The position numbers and the translations under genes are program-made. 64,000 nt of DNA from Sodiomyces alkalinus F11 (Eukaryota; Ascomycota; Sordariomycetes; Glomerellales; Plectosphaerellaceae), in the NCBI RefSeq assembly GCF_003711515.1, contig NW_021167082.1:62001-126000 (forward strand), read 5' to 3'. The notes under the pieces were generated by a model, which saw nothing but the letters and a program-made list of their open reading frames with translations, made no database searches and had not been told where the DNA came from. Positions 10,494 through 21,588 of this stretch are shown here, piece by piece; position 1 is the first letter of the stretch, and each line of letters starts with the position of its first letter.

Positions 10494-12399
10494 TCGAGTC
10501 ATCAGATTGCTCTAGGAGGTTCCGACCGAGCCCTTTCGCTTCATGTAGCTATACCCCGAACCCGTTCGCAGGTCCAACATCTTGTACCTTTCCCAATCCC
10601 TGGGACCCATGAATGGCTGCGTTGCGGATTACTTCAGTGAGGCAAGGTCAGAGAAGTAAGAAGAGCATGTCTGGCAGGCAACATGGGTCAAGAGCTCAAA
10701 GTGTGGCGGCGTCCTGACATGCGAGAGAAGGTTGCCGCGAGGAAGATATCGGGAGAAACGCGAAACAAAGCGGTCGGTTTGCCCGGTTACGGACCACTCA
10801 CTCTGCGGCGACACCTCGCCTACGAGGCTCGAATGGCGACAACATGCTCTTCCATACGCCGTCAGGCGGCGATGCTTCGCAGCTCGGCCCCCTTCAACCG
10901 CTTGTTGTGACGGCAACACAATCGCAGAGGATGTATTCTCACGTCTACCATGATCGAAGGGTATCTTCATTTGACCTCGTTTGCCATTCACGTTCCCGAT
11001 TCCTAGCAACTTCATTCATGCTGGTTTGGGGGGGGGGGGGGGGGTTTCCTTTTTTTCTTTTTTTAACCATGGCCGTGTCAGTCGATACAATTGTGGGATC
11101 CCCAGAACAAGGTGGTCTTGCACGCAGACCCGATGGAACACTTCGTTCCGCTGTGTTCGTTTCCGACTATACTCTCGCCGCCATTTTCGCTGATTCGAGG
11201 ATGCATACGATTAGGCCATCGCAGGTACTCCGACTGTCGAAAGATGGAAAAGACAGAAGAAGAAAAAAGAGGGAAAGACAAAGACGTGGCTTTACGACTC
11301 GGGATATTTTCGGCAAATTTTCAACCTGCGGACAAATAAAGCGCGTCTTCAGTGCACATCGACAGGCTCCAGGTCGGGTCAATTCATGTTCGGATTTTTA
11401 TTTGCCTCTTCTTCCTCTTCTACGCGACTACGACTTAATTACCTGTTCTACTATGGAGGATTGCGCGAGTTTCGTGGATATTCGTCATTCCGCACATGCA
11501 TCGACCAAGGAGAGCCTATCCAGAATTATTCATCAGCCGGTGCTGCTGCTTTGTCGGCCTGCCCTCCTTTGGGACGTCGGAAGCTACCCACCGGGAAATT
11601 GCTGAGGGAAAACGTGGGGTGGGCGAGCGGGATCGGGAGAGGGAGACAGGGACCGAAGAACGACGGACCCCTGGCCGTCCTGTCTGTCCACTGTCACTGT
11701 CCACTGTCCACTGTCCGCAGCTCACCCGGTTTCCCTTCTTCGCTCGTCCCCCGACACCAAACGAATTGGATCGACAAAGTAGCTGGAAGCTGGGACGACG
11801 ATCCTCCCTTTTTCAAGGAATCGATGGACAGCTGATCAAAGCTTGACTTCAATTTGTCTTGATTACCATTGAACATTTCATTGCAAGAACGGTAAGAGCT
11901 TCCACTGACCGGTAGTACGAACTTCGTACAACTCAAACTCAGTCGGGAGAGCTCAGAGGAATAATAGGACCTACACACATAGGATCTCTTGGCTATCGCC
12001 CCGCAAGATGTGCTCGGCTATATGCAAGAGGAAGGGGACGGGAACTAGGTAAGATCTGGCCCTCCCAGGTAAAATACGCCACTCACCAGCTCAGGGGTAT
12101 CGGACCTACGGCTTGGTTTTCCGCATCATCGCATCTTCGTATGCGCAGCGATTACGCAGCACAACGTACCACCTACGAAAAACGACCCCTATGCGTCTTC
12201 TCACCCACACTGGGCATTGAGGGGTGACGGTCTTGGACTCTTGGGTGTCGATTAATCAATCTCCTAGCAGATCTCGTCATCTTTGGATGGACCGTCACCG
12301 GTTGTTCTTCGAGCTTCGAAAACATGCCACGCCCTGTCTACGGTGCTTCAATCTCCGAACGCTTGGCCGCCCTAAAAGCGGGCATCTATGGATACATCA

Positions 12400-12508
12400 T
12401 ACCCGTGCCACGCCCCACTTATATTAGTTCATTGGAACTCACCAGCCTAAGGTACATATAGCTGGTGAGTGCCAAACGAACGAGAGTAAGTGGGGCGTGG
12501 CACGGGTA
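12400..12508. repeat. 109-bp inverted repeat (hairpin)
   Basis: The arms 12400-12421 and 12487-12508 are perfect 22-bp reverse complements (TACCCGTGCCACGCCCCACT plus TA). The pairing resumes inside: GTTCATTGGAACTCACCAGC at 12427-12446 faces the near-complement GCTGGTGAGTGCCAAACGAAC at 12461-12481. The loop at about 12447-12460 is CTAAGGTACATATA. Possibly a small foldback element or a structured regulatory site; nothing like a tRNA is visible. Confidence 0.85.
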
Positions 12509-12796
12509 CCGCTTTCTCGCCAACCCAGCATGAAGGATTCATTATCATTTAATTTATCCAGCATTGTACCTCCCGCATACCGGGGCCGATGGGCCCAAGA
12601 CGGAAACCGGGCCTGGCTGTGATGGCGAGTTGCGACACATCCGGCATATTAAGGCATTGCGCAGGCTGTCGGCTCTTGCTCCGAACCAAAAACGGCAACA
12701 AGAGGGTCACTGGTCAATGGCGTAGGCTTGGGTTGCATCTGTGCCTGGCGCGACATCCGTGGTTAATCCACACCTGGGGGGGGTTCCGTCGATTGA

Positions 12797-12803
12797 TATA
12801 TAG
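12797..12803 (+). promoter_or_regulatory. Candidate TATA box of the GH6 gene
   Basis: TATATAG stands 91 bp before the GH6 start codon, a normal distance for fungal secreted-enzyme genes. A CTGGGG hexamer about 20 bp upstream fits the CreA/Cre1 consensus SYGGRG, which would fit glucose repression, but one hexamer is weak evidence. Confidence 0.5.
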
Positions 12804-12893
12804 AGACGGTGCTCGTCCCTCTTCCTCTGCTGCTCGACCTAGGAAGACCGTCAGGACTCCGGACTCAAGCATTTCAAGGCCAAACTCACCACA

Positions 12894-14183
12894 ATGCGCT
12901 CCACCGCCCTTTACTCCCTCGCCCTCCTGGGCACGGCCGCTGGCGCCGCCATGCGCCGCGACGTCGACGACTGCCCCGCCCCGGGCCAGCCCGACCCCAA
13001 CCCCTTCGAGGGCCGCCGGCTCACCGTCAGCCACGGCTACGCCGCCCAGCTCGAGCAGACCTACGACAGCTTCATCGCCGCCAATGACACCATCAACGCC
13101 CGCAAGGTGCGCACGGCGCAGACCTTGGGCACCTTCGTCTGGGTCCCCACCATCTCCGGCCTCGGTGCCCTCGACGCCACCATCTCGGCCGCCCGCGCCG
13201 AGCAGATCCAGGGCGGCGTCGACCAGGTCGTCGGCTTGGTCCTCTACAACGTCCCCGACCGGGACTGCAGCGCCGGCGAGAGCGCTGGCGAGCTGTCGGG
13301 CACTGATGGCCTGCGCCGCTACAAGGACGAGTACGTCGATGCGTGGGCCGACCGTCTCCGCCGCGCCTCGGACCTGACCTTCGCCATCGTCATCGAGCCT
13401 GATGCAATTGGCAACATGGTCACCAACCAGGCCCTTCCTTTCTGCGCCGAGGCCAAGCCTATCCAGGAGGAGGCCATGGCCTATGCTCTGAAGAAGCTTC
13501 AATTCGACAATGTTAACCTTTACATTGATATCTCCCACGGCGGCTGGCTCGGTTGGGCTGACAACCTTCCTCTGAGTATGTTATTTTCCCTCCCTTTACT
13601 GGTTTTTTTTTTTTTCTTTTTTTCTTTTCGGGGGGTTCCAACCCCCCTACCAGAGATAGACTAACATACCCCCCCTCTCCTAGCCGCCCAGCAAGCCGGC
13701 ACCATCGTCCGCATGGCCGGCAACGACACCAAGATCCGCGGCTTCGTGACCAACGTGTCCAACTACAACCCCTTCCAGGCCGAGGTCCGCGAGGACTACA
13801 CCGAGTGGAACCCCTCTTGGGACGAGGACAACTACGCCCGCTCCCTGGCCCCCTTCCTCGAGCAGGAGGGCCTCCCCAGCCGCTTCATCATCGACCAGAG
13901 CCGCGTCCACCTCCCCGGCGCCCGCGAGGAGTGGGGCGAGTGGTGCAACGTCTACCCCGCCGGCCTCGGCCAACAGGGCCTCACCGACGCGAACCCCTAC
14001 GTCGACAGCCTCGTCTGGGTCAAGCCCCCGGGCGAGAGCGACGGCCAGTGCGGCTTCCCCGGCGCCCCCCGCGCCGGTGCCTGGCACAATGACTACATGA
14101 TCATGCTGGTCGAGAACGCCCACGAGTCGATCGTCCCGGCTGCGTCGCTCGACCGGCCCCGCCAGCCTTGGTGGCCTAACTAA
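12894..14183 (+). CDS. Secreted glycoside hydrolase family 6 protein (cellobiohydrolase II-like), no CBM
   Basis: Extracellular cellulose-degrading enzyme of family GH6, 393 aa. Exons are 12894-13575 and 13684-14183; the intron (GTATGT donor, CTCCTAG acceptor) joins NLPL to TAQQAG in frame. Residues about 1-19 form a signal peptide. The family signatures are VLYNVPDRDC (Asp124 equals Asp175 of Trichoderma Cel6A) and VIEPDAIGN (Asp170 equals the catalytic acid Asp221). The C-terminal VWVKPPGESDG region keeps the Glu and Asp of the putative base loop. There is no N-terminal CBM1 or Ser/Thr/Pro linker: the catalytic domain begins soon after the signal peptide, so this is a single-domain GH6. The coding region is strongly GC-rich in third positions, consistent with high expression. 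Exo or endo mode cannot be told without the loop structure. Confidence 0.93.
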
Positions 14184-14513
14184 GAAGATGATTTCTTCTT
14201 CTTTTGTATATTGCGGGGGGGTAGATTTGTTGGTACTAGGACTGTACGACTTTACTCTTTTAGTAGACGCTAGAGTAGACAGCGCTTCCAGACATACTTT
14301 TTCTTTTCTTTTCTTTGTCCCAGATTCCAATGGTACATATCATCTGAATGAATTCCCTGTTCATAAACTTGTGACTTTGTGATGATACAGTGCTTGCAAG
14401 AGTGATGCGGTACTGAGACAAGACGGGGATGAGGGATAATCGGGGACTCAATACTCCGTAGAAGACCAATGTCAGTTTATATCATGGCTCACCAGCAATA
14501 TATCTTCAACGTG
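14184..14513. other. 3' region of the GH6 gene
   Basis: Untranslated or spacer sequence with one TACTCCGTA motif at 14452-14460. No gene seen. Confidence 0.5.
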
Positions 14514-15640
14514 TTATCCGCAACTGGGGCGTATATCCTTGTCAAAATCCATCGTATCACCCATATCCAGCTTGAGCCTTCCTGCCCGTATATTCGGCAC
14601 CACGGCATCTGAGCTTTCAATCGTCAGATTCCGGGAGCTATATAGCTTCACGGGCAACGTAGCACGCACCTATATGCCGTAACTTCTGTCAGAGAACTGA
14701 TCTTCAAAGCGGTAGAGATCTTCCCGTAGTGTTTACCTTTGACACTTGGCCTAAAACCTGTATTTCCACATCCAGACTCAGGGCATGGCTGACTCGGATT
14801 CCCAAGACATTAGCGTCTGGGAAGCATCTCGCCAGCGTCTTTGGGAGTAGTACATCCCGCGTGATTTCGAGAGAATCGCACCAAATCCCATCCCCGAGGA
14901 CTCCTGCCATTGCCATCATTGCTTTGATTCTCAGTCAGGACTCAGGGGCAACTCCCACTGGTGGACCATTCTACTCTCCCGAACATTCGACATGCCCACA
15001 ACATGTCGTGCGTGATCAATAGCGTGAACTTCCAGCAGGGTACACCGGCTCTGGACAACCCGAAGCCCCTTCTCAGCAGCGGCGCGAAGCGGAGAGTAAG
15101 GGGTATCGCAGTGCCGAGGGCAAAAGCCCGATGGGGCGTCGAGACGGAATACTAAACGTTCTGCGACCACGTCCCCTCCACGGTTGACGGATCCATTATT
15201 GTCGAGAAGGACGGAGAACTGATGATGCGGATGAGCTGAACTTGTTGACTTGCGGCCATGTTCTGCCGTCCTGGCGGATGGTCCCGGCGACCAGGGTATA
15301 TCTAATACTGCAGTGCTCGCAGCCTCTGACAGTTTCCGGTGTGATAAGAAAGCGAGGCCATTCGTGGTTGAATATCATTCTTGCCTTTGCTGCTGCTTGT
15401 CGGGAGTTGGACGGGAAGATATCTGGACTGCATGGGGGTCCATTTAGCAGAGTAATTCGGGTTTCGTTAGAAAGGAGGAGTTGATAAAACTCACGCGACT
15501 CGGAGGTATCCCACCATTTTCAGTTGAACACACAGAAGAGCCGTTCCAGTCTGACGTTTAGGTACACGGAGAGAGACAGTACTACTTTGAGAATGCATGT
15601 GTGCTTCTGATTCGGGCCCTGTTAGAGTCATTTTCGGGTC
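14514..15640 (-). pseudogene. Broken arrestin-family gene (CreD/Rod1-like trafficking adaptor)
   Basis: Intact relatives are arrestin adaptors that recruit HECT ubiquitin ligases to plasma-membrane transporters. Reading right to left: LTGPESEAH with VQLKMVGYLRV (15631 to about 15494, arrestin N), a good GTGAGT donor and CATGCAG acceptor, then RYTLVAG, then YSVSTPHRAFALGTAIPLTL, then GLRVVQSRCTLLEVHAI (arrestin core), LPKTLARCFPDANVLGIRVSHAL and, across an intron (14736-14670), VRATLPVKLYSS ending at TAA 14514. LPKxLxRC...GIRVSH and RATLPV are the arrestin-C signatures. The pieces lie in different frames: shifts near 15,275 and 15,070, a TAG at 15152-15154 and another stop near 14,935. The TAG could come from CAG by a RIP-type CpA change. 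The start is not defined, and the PY motifs of CreD are missing. Family assignment is good; the exact subfamily is a guess. Confidence 0.72.
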
Positions 15641-17084
15641 TGGAATAGAATGGGCAGGTTAATGAACAACATTCGAGAACATAACGGTTCCTCAGAGATT
15701 TTACACAATCTCGATAGCCGCCCCCTGACTGCCCCTGAATAAACAGGAGAACACCGCCGACATCTTCATCTGGGTTTCGTTTTTTCCCGAACAAGACGTG
15801 AAGGGACGTGATGATCAACATGATTGAAGACTTGGTCAAAACCGACTGTATCACCGTGAAAACAGACAATCTGCCGTGTGTCTCGGATAGAAGAGCTGTG
15901 TTCTATCCAACTTGTTTGGAAACTTTCAAGACAATAGTCTGCGATGGCAGTTCCTCGTCAGAACTTACATTGAAGATATTGAAAGATGGGAATTCGGAGG
16001 ATTGGGCTTATTGACACCAGGGGATTCGCAGATGAGAAAGATTTTGAAATAGCTCACAAAAGAAATGTATTAAAATAATAGAAGCATTCAACAATATTGT
16101 CCTTGGCGATGATTGAGCCCATCCAGGAAGCTATTTTCATTGACTTATGTCGGAGGAACCAGAAGAGGGTAACGGCGGCGCAGTTTCCTAATCCAATATG
16201 TCCGGGGTCTGGGCCGTTGTAGAAGAGCGCATTATGTCAGCAAGATGATTGGTGTCCATGGTATCTCTCCTCTGGGGCGGATAAGTATGCACAGTACACT
16301 ACTGGGAATAACCGCGAGACGATTAATCGATGATCATAGTTCATGCACAATGGCCAATGGTCATATGAGGCTTGGTAAGAAACCGGGTTCAGGACAGAAA
16401 CCCAACTTTCGTGCACCGCTGAGCCCGTTTCTTCGTGGTCCTCGGCTTTGCCACACCCGAGTCCCGTCCCTGTGGGTCCCCGAACCCCCACGTGGCCGCC
16501 GAGGCCCGTCCCTCTCTTACCGGTGGAGTCTCCCAGTCTCGTCCCCAACTTGGCTCTGCAAGATCAAGCACCTCGAAGAGGGGGGAAAAAAAATCCCCCA
16601 CAGATACGGATAACCTCCATCATATATTCTGAATCGGTCCATGAAATAGACGGAGGTGACGCTCCCGGCAGGAACCCGAAGCCCGGAGCCACGTATTCGT
16701 TCTAGTTGTCCACTACGACTCAAGTAATTGGCCACAGGTCTCGACTCGAGTAATCAACCGCCCGCCTGAGCCGCCTCCCGAGTCAAATGCGACGGTATTA
16801 GTCAATCCCTGCCGCTCCAATAAGGTCACTTTCTTTACAAAAAGATCAATGCCTCCAACCGACGGAATGCAACGGTGTAACCCTAATCCCGCTCCTATTT
16901 CCACTACTGCCGGGGCTAAGGCCAGGTGTTCTGCAAGGAACAGGGGCATCTCGGGATATAAAATGACGTGGTTTCTCGATTTTCGAATGGAGTTTTGTTT
17001 ACGCCTTGCTGACTGTGTGCCACTGTGACCACTGTGTTCACTGGTCAGTGGGGACTGAACCGTTCTAGTACTGCATAAAGCATC
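15641..17084. other. Intergenic stretch, possible remnant of the arrestin gene's first exon
   Basis: Between the arrestin relic and the haloperoxidase start. A minus-strand frame near 15,720-15,800 (FGKKRNPDEDVGG) could be the remains of the arrestin first exon, but I cannot prove it. The rest shows no gene. The TATA box of the next gene lies at 16957-16963. Confidence 0.4.
16957..16963 (+). promoter_or_regulatory. Candidate TATA box of the haloperoxidase-like gene
   Basis: TATAAAA stands 128 bp upstream of ATG 17085 in otherwise mixed sequence. Distance and orientation fit, with no other support. Confidence 0.45.
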
Positions 17085-18709
17085 ATGAGATTCTCCGTTC
17101 TCCTATCGACTTTGGCGGTCACCGCCATCACTCATGCAGCCCCATATGAGGGAGACATTGTCCAGTTATGGTAAGAAATACCTTCTTACCCTACGATCTC
17201 ATGTCGAACATCTCAGCGACACTGCGACACCCCACCCCACATCTCTCATGTCTTATTATCCGGACTGACAGCAGTTTAGGAACCAGCAATGGACAGATAT
17301 GGTCCGGGGCGGAGTAGCCCCGAGTAACACTACACTGCCCATTCCTATCCTACCTGCCATGATCCATGGTGCCATGTATCTGGCTTCCGTACTAACCAAA
17401 GACGACCCGCTCCTGGTCCAGCAGGCCGCCGTATCAGTAGCCGCCCACGGGGTCCTGGAGAGCATCTACAACAACAGCGTCCCCGTCCAGGACGCCATCG
17501 ATGACACGCTGGAAACGGTGCTATCTGAGCTCGAGTCCGGCGGGTGCAACGGCACTGACCCTGACACTGCCACTGCCATTGCCCGCGCCAGCGCCGTGGG
17601 CCGCGACGCCGCAGCTGAGCTTCTGGCCAAGCGCGTCGACCCCTGCTTCCACGAGCCGCCCGAGTACGCCTGGGGTCCTCCCGAAGCCGGCGTATATCAG
17701 CGCACCGAGGGGCAGGGTCTCGTACCGCAGGCTCCCCAGTCCGTCTGCCTCCGTCCCTTTGCGGGTTTAGACGATATAACGCGGTTCCGGGCCCCGCCCC
17801 CTCCTGCTACGGACTCGGAAGAGTTTGAAGAGGAGATCGAGTTTCAGTTGGCAAAGGGCGGGTTGAATAGCACGTCGAGGACCGACGAGGAGAGGGACAT
17901 TGCTTATTTCTGGGAAGGACCTCCTGCTGTGTAAGTTATGCTCCTGCATTCCCCTTTCTCCTCGGCCATGCTTTCCCCCTTGACCTCAGGGCCTGCTAAC
18001 CCAGAAGTTTGTAGCTATTGGAACCGTGCCGCAGTAGGGGTTCTCGGCGACCGGTACAAGTCCGATGTCTTCAGCAGCGCCAAATTCTTCGCCGAGCTGA
18101 ACTTTGCTGGCGCAAACGCATACATCGCAACCTGGGACACCAAGTAAGACACTCCTATCCTGATCTCCATCTGCTCTCATCTATTCCCTTTTCACGACAT
18201 TCACATGCCTCCCTTCCAGGTATCATTATAACATGTGGCGTCCCATCACGGCCATCCGTCATCCCACTCCCTGGGTCCGTTCCGGGCGCGACATCCACGA
18301 CCCGGACTGGTTGCCACTCCTGACACCCACCCCGTCCCATCCCGAGTATGTCTCCGGTCACTCCGCTATAAGTGCGGCGCTGGGCCAAGTCCTCAAGCAG
18401 TACGCGGGCGACGAAATCGACTTTACTACGTCAGTGGATGTGAGGAGAGACAACCGGGGCGTCATTACGCTTTCCTTTGCCAGTGTCTCCGAGATGGTTA
18501 GGAGCGCCCACAGTAGTCGAGTATACGGCGGGGTGAGTCTCCTTTACATCCCACCAATGGCACAATGCTATTCTGCTTTCTACTTGTAGACAGTGCTGAT
18601 CTGGCTCCAGGTTCACTACAGGTTTTCCTGCGTAGGCGGGGGGAACATCGGCGAAAACGTGGCGCGAAGCACCCTGGAGAACTTCGACACGTTCTGGAGG
18701 CAGTTCTGA
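17085..18709 (+). CDS. Secreted vanadium-dependent haloperoxidase / PAP2-type phosphatase
   Basis: 425 aa from five exons: 17085-17170, 17280-17930, 18015-18143, 18220-18532 and 18611-18709. All introns are GT..AG and every joint keeps frame. Residues 1 to about 18 form a signal peptide. The metal/phosphate pocket of the vanadium chloroperoxidase/PAP2 superfamily is complete: Lys289 and Arg296 in KYHYNMWRP, Ser334-Gly335-His336 in EYVSGHSAIS, Arg389 and His395 in SRVYGGVHYRF. The spacings Lys-Arg 7 and Arg-His 6 equal those of Curvularia chloroperoxidase (353/360, 490/496). The catalytic pocket is formed across three exons, which supports the splice model. The middle has a Pro/Glu-rich acidic insert (around residue 235-255). 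Whether it oxidises halide with vanadate or acts as an acid phosphatase cannot be read from sequence. It is convergent with the CmcJ-like gene. Confidence 0.9.
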
Positions 18710-19475
18710 TATATCGGACCTCCATTATCTTACCAGAGTTGGATTTGGACTTTATAAATAAATACGACCTACTTTATGGGCTCCTTTATATCCAAATCCC
18801 CTTCCAACCTTCCGAAGGTGATTGGGACCCCGGAGGATTTGGCCCCACTTCTCGGCGTCTCTGTGGGTCCCCGGGACGGCTTCCCCACTCGGACACGGAG
18901 GCGGACTCCCGACATTCCTTTCGTAGTAGACGGCCCTCCTTATGTTGATTTAATGTGCTGACCATATGCAGCTATGGAAGATGCATTTATTTTTGTTTCT
19001 TAGAAAAGGGAAACTATATTCCTTTCTCCGTTCGAGGCCGAGAGCTGCGAGACTCGCACGCGGCACATGGCTCCATGGCATTGGCACGGAGTGGGAGGTG
19101 TCAAACTTGCTCATATGCACGCAAGTGCATGGCATGGTCCATGGTCCATGTAGTATGGGAGAGACTATATGCAAGGTGATTAGTACTGATTACCTAGACC
19201 CTCCTTGCCCCGGTAAGCTCGTGCACGACGTAAAGTCTCAGTCAATACCAATACTAGGCATGCGTATCCAAATCAGGACGGGTACTTTATCCTTTTATGT
19301 AGTAGTATACCATCTTATAAGTTACCCCTTCCCCCGCACACTCCCGCGGCTCCCTATTCTTCATTTCTTGCCACCCTGCAGAGACGCTGCACGTTCTCCT
19401 TGCCATCCCCACTCCAGCTCGTATGCAAATACTCCATGGTCTAGACTCTACCGTAGGTAGCTGGAAACAAGTCCC
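18710..19475. other. Intergenic stretch between convergent genes
   Basis: 3' regions of the haloperoxidase-like and CmcJ-like genes. Short frames only. A CCATGG/GGTCCATGG-rich patch near 19,070-19,155 is the only structure noted. Confidence 0.5.
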
Positions 19476-20087
19476 CTAGTAGAAAACAAAAGCCCGGACC
19501 TCGAGGCTTTGACGCGGTATACCGGATCCCAGCTCCCCGAGGTCGAACGAGCAGTGAGGAACGGCATTGACCTGTCCAGTCTCGGAATCATACGCGTTGA
19601 AAATCACCAGTTCGGATTCCAGCTGGTCCGGCACGTAGTACCACTTGTGCTTCGGGTTGTAGTACACCTGGTAGACCTCGTTGGCGACGTTGGGGAAAAC
19701 CTCGTCTACGGCGAGGAGGTCCCTGTCTCTGTCCACCGACTTGGGGTCCAAGTATGCCATGGGGAAGTCCCTGCAGGGACCGGAGAGTGGCTTCCAGATA
19801 CTAAAAAAATTAAAAATTAGAAAAAAAGTGAGGCGGTTAGAGGTTGAGTAGAGCTGGCCTGTCCGCCGATTGCCTTAGGATACGGGGGTCCTGCACTCTC
19901 AAACAGTCAAACTTACTTGATGACTTGATAGCGTCGTTTCGTGACATTCTCCTTCTCCTCGCCAAAGTACTGGTCTAGTCTCCCGTCCAGTTCCTTGGTG
20001 GTGTAATCTATTACCCGTATCAGACAAGTCAAGACTCAAGACCGGGCAGGGGCAGGGCAGGGGCAGGGGCCAGAACCCTCGGTCCAG

Positions 20088-20119
<32 letters not shown>

Positions 20120-20588
20120 GGATATGATAAACGACGACAAGCATACCGATATGCGCCGACAGCGAAGGCTGCACCGCCTCCCAATCCGCCTCCCCAACAT
20201 TCCTCTTCGGAAAGCTCGGCGACCGCTTCCGGAGCATCCAGTCGAACACCGTCATGCTCTTCGCCCCCAGCGCCGCGCACACGCTGCGGTGCAGGGCGGG
20301 GAGGTACGTCCGCTCGATCCAGTCGTCGTCGTCGAACAGCTCCGGCCGCCGCATCTCGCTCATGGAGGCCTCGTCCAGCTTCGCGATGGTCATCCCGTGG
20401 TCCTCGTAGCGCAGTCCCGCGGCGCGCAGGTTGCGGACCTGGATCCCTGGGAAGGACTCGATGGTGAAGTTGTTGGGCAGGAGGCCGGCCGGGGCGTCGT
20501 AGTGTAGGATGTAGGGCTTCTCGGTGGCTAGGCGGTCGTTGTCTTCGCGCCGGACGTAGCGGATGGATGCGGTTACTGTGTCGGCCAT
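19476..20588 (-). CDS. CmcJ/AsaB-family oxygenase (GA4-desaturase-like)
   Basis: 285 aa from three exons: 20588-20147, 20007-19917 and 19800-19476. Introns are 139 bp (GTATGC..TAATAG) and 116 bp (GTAAGT..TTTTAG). The joined protein shows the usual layout of this fungal family: an N-terminal VTASIRYV strand, NNFTIESFPGIQVRNLR, FPKRNVGEADWE, then the conserved KRRYQVINIWKPLSGPCRDFPMAY block that only appears after splicing exon 2 to 3, HKWYYVPDQLESELVIFNAYDS and a final VPHCSFD...PRQSLEVRAFVF. Members are annotated as CmcJ-like or AsaB-like hydroxylases/desaturases of secondary metabolism and are regarded as Fe(II)/2-oxoglutarate-type enzymes; the reaction here is unknown. Intron 1 carries a GA microsatellite. 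The only neighbour that could share a pathway is the convergent haloperoxidase-like gene; no synthase is nearby. Confidence 0.88.
20088..20115. repeat. (GA)14 microsatellite in intron 1 of the CmcJ-like gene
   Basis: Pure dinucleotide run. On the coding strand it reads (TC)n and lies 30-60 bp after the donor, so it does not touch the splice sites. Confidence 0.9.
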
Positions 20589-21588
20589 TTTGGGGGATGG
20601 TTTCTGCGTATTGTCGTTTCGGAGTGGGTTAGAACTTAGGAGAGCGGATAAGTAGAGGTAGGTGTTGTTTTGAAAAGGGGTAGTAAATGTTGGCAAGAAG
20701 CAGCGCATCCAACTCGAGTTGAAGGGAGGGTCGGGCCGTGGGAGGACGCCTGAGACAGTCACATCTTTATCTTGGTCTTTCTGGCTTCCAGACGGGACAG
20801 ACAACGGAACAAGGCATACGGTAACACCAGTAATACCACCTTGCCACCTTGGCACCACTCCAACAAGGAGGGAGCACATTCAGCATCCCATGTCTCCGTT
20901 GCAGCGAGCCAGACTGACCCGGTCACGCAGGGGGAAAGGACATGCCCGACTCTTGGGGCAGAAAATACCGTATACGTAAGAAAAAGAAATCCAATCATAG
21001 ACATATCTCTGGTTCTAACTTTCTGGAATTCGAACCCATGGACCATGGTCACAGCATATGGTAGTAGTAGTGTGCGCAAGTATGAGCAAGAAAACTCCAG
21101 CCCGTCCAAGGAAAATATGCGCACGGGCGACGCGGCATCATCGTATCTCTTGCAGATCAACATGCTCAACGGACTCGGGATTAAACGCATAATGTAACAA
21201 TCCCTCAGGGTATCAGGCGAAAAGGCGACGAGTAATGTTTGGCCCGTGATTCGGGACATCTCAACATGTGTGGATGTCAAGGGGTGATGTGATGCTGCTC
21301 GTGATAGAGCGCATATCTGCACGACGACGACATCAGAGGCCGAGATCGCAACATTGTGCCGCCGTGCATCCTTGTCAATCCGTTACCTCAACCACGACTC
21401 GTGATCTTCCGTAGTACAATACTCTGTTCCCTGTTGTTTGTCCTTGCTGGTAAGTGTGTAGTCCAGAAATCTATATAAGACCTCGACAAACCCCCGTGTC
21501 CATCCTCAACATGACTCCCTTCCAACCAACAACCAACAACCGAACCAAACTTCTATTCACCACATCGCATCCTTTTCCACCACACAAC
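20589..21588. other. Divergent intergenic region
   Basis: Separates the CmcJ-like start (20588) from the small gene start (21589) and should hold both promoters. A frame on the minus strand across 20,760-21,320 has no protein-like features. Confidence 0.5.
21473..21479 (+). promoter_or_regulatory. Candidate TATA box of the 72-aa gene
   Basis: TATATAA 116 bp before ATG 21589. An ATG at about 21511 would leave a leader of only some 10 nt after a normal start site, so the downstream ATG is favoured. Confidence 0.45.

Larger units (their letters stand above)
10494..12893. other. Intergenic stretch upstream of the GH6 gene
   Basis: About 2.4 kb with no convincing gene. It contains a 17-G run (11028-11044), a hairpin-forming inverted repeat (12400-12508) and the promoter of the GH6 gene at its right end. 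A 250-codon plus-strand frame across 10844-11605 runs straight through the G tract and has no protein-like composition. Confidence 0.5.

Noticed and set aside
10844..11605. 253-codon plus-strand frame
   Set aside because: It reads through a 17-G tract and a T run, composition is irregular and no motif appears.
15582..15869. 95-codon minus-strand frame as a separate gene
   Set aside because: It overlaps the arrestin relic in another frame; only its FGKKRNPDEDV part might be an exon of that gene.
20088..20115. GA repeat, and other direct repeats, as a CRISPR array
   Set aside because: Simple microsatellites without spacers; a eukaryotic window is not expected to carry CRISPR.
21015..21060. 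GAATTCGAACCC as a minus-strand tRNA T-arm
   Set aside because: No pairing acceptor stem or A box at the right distance.
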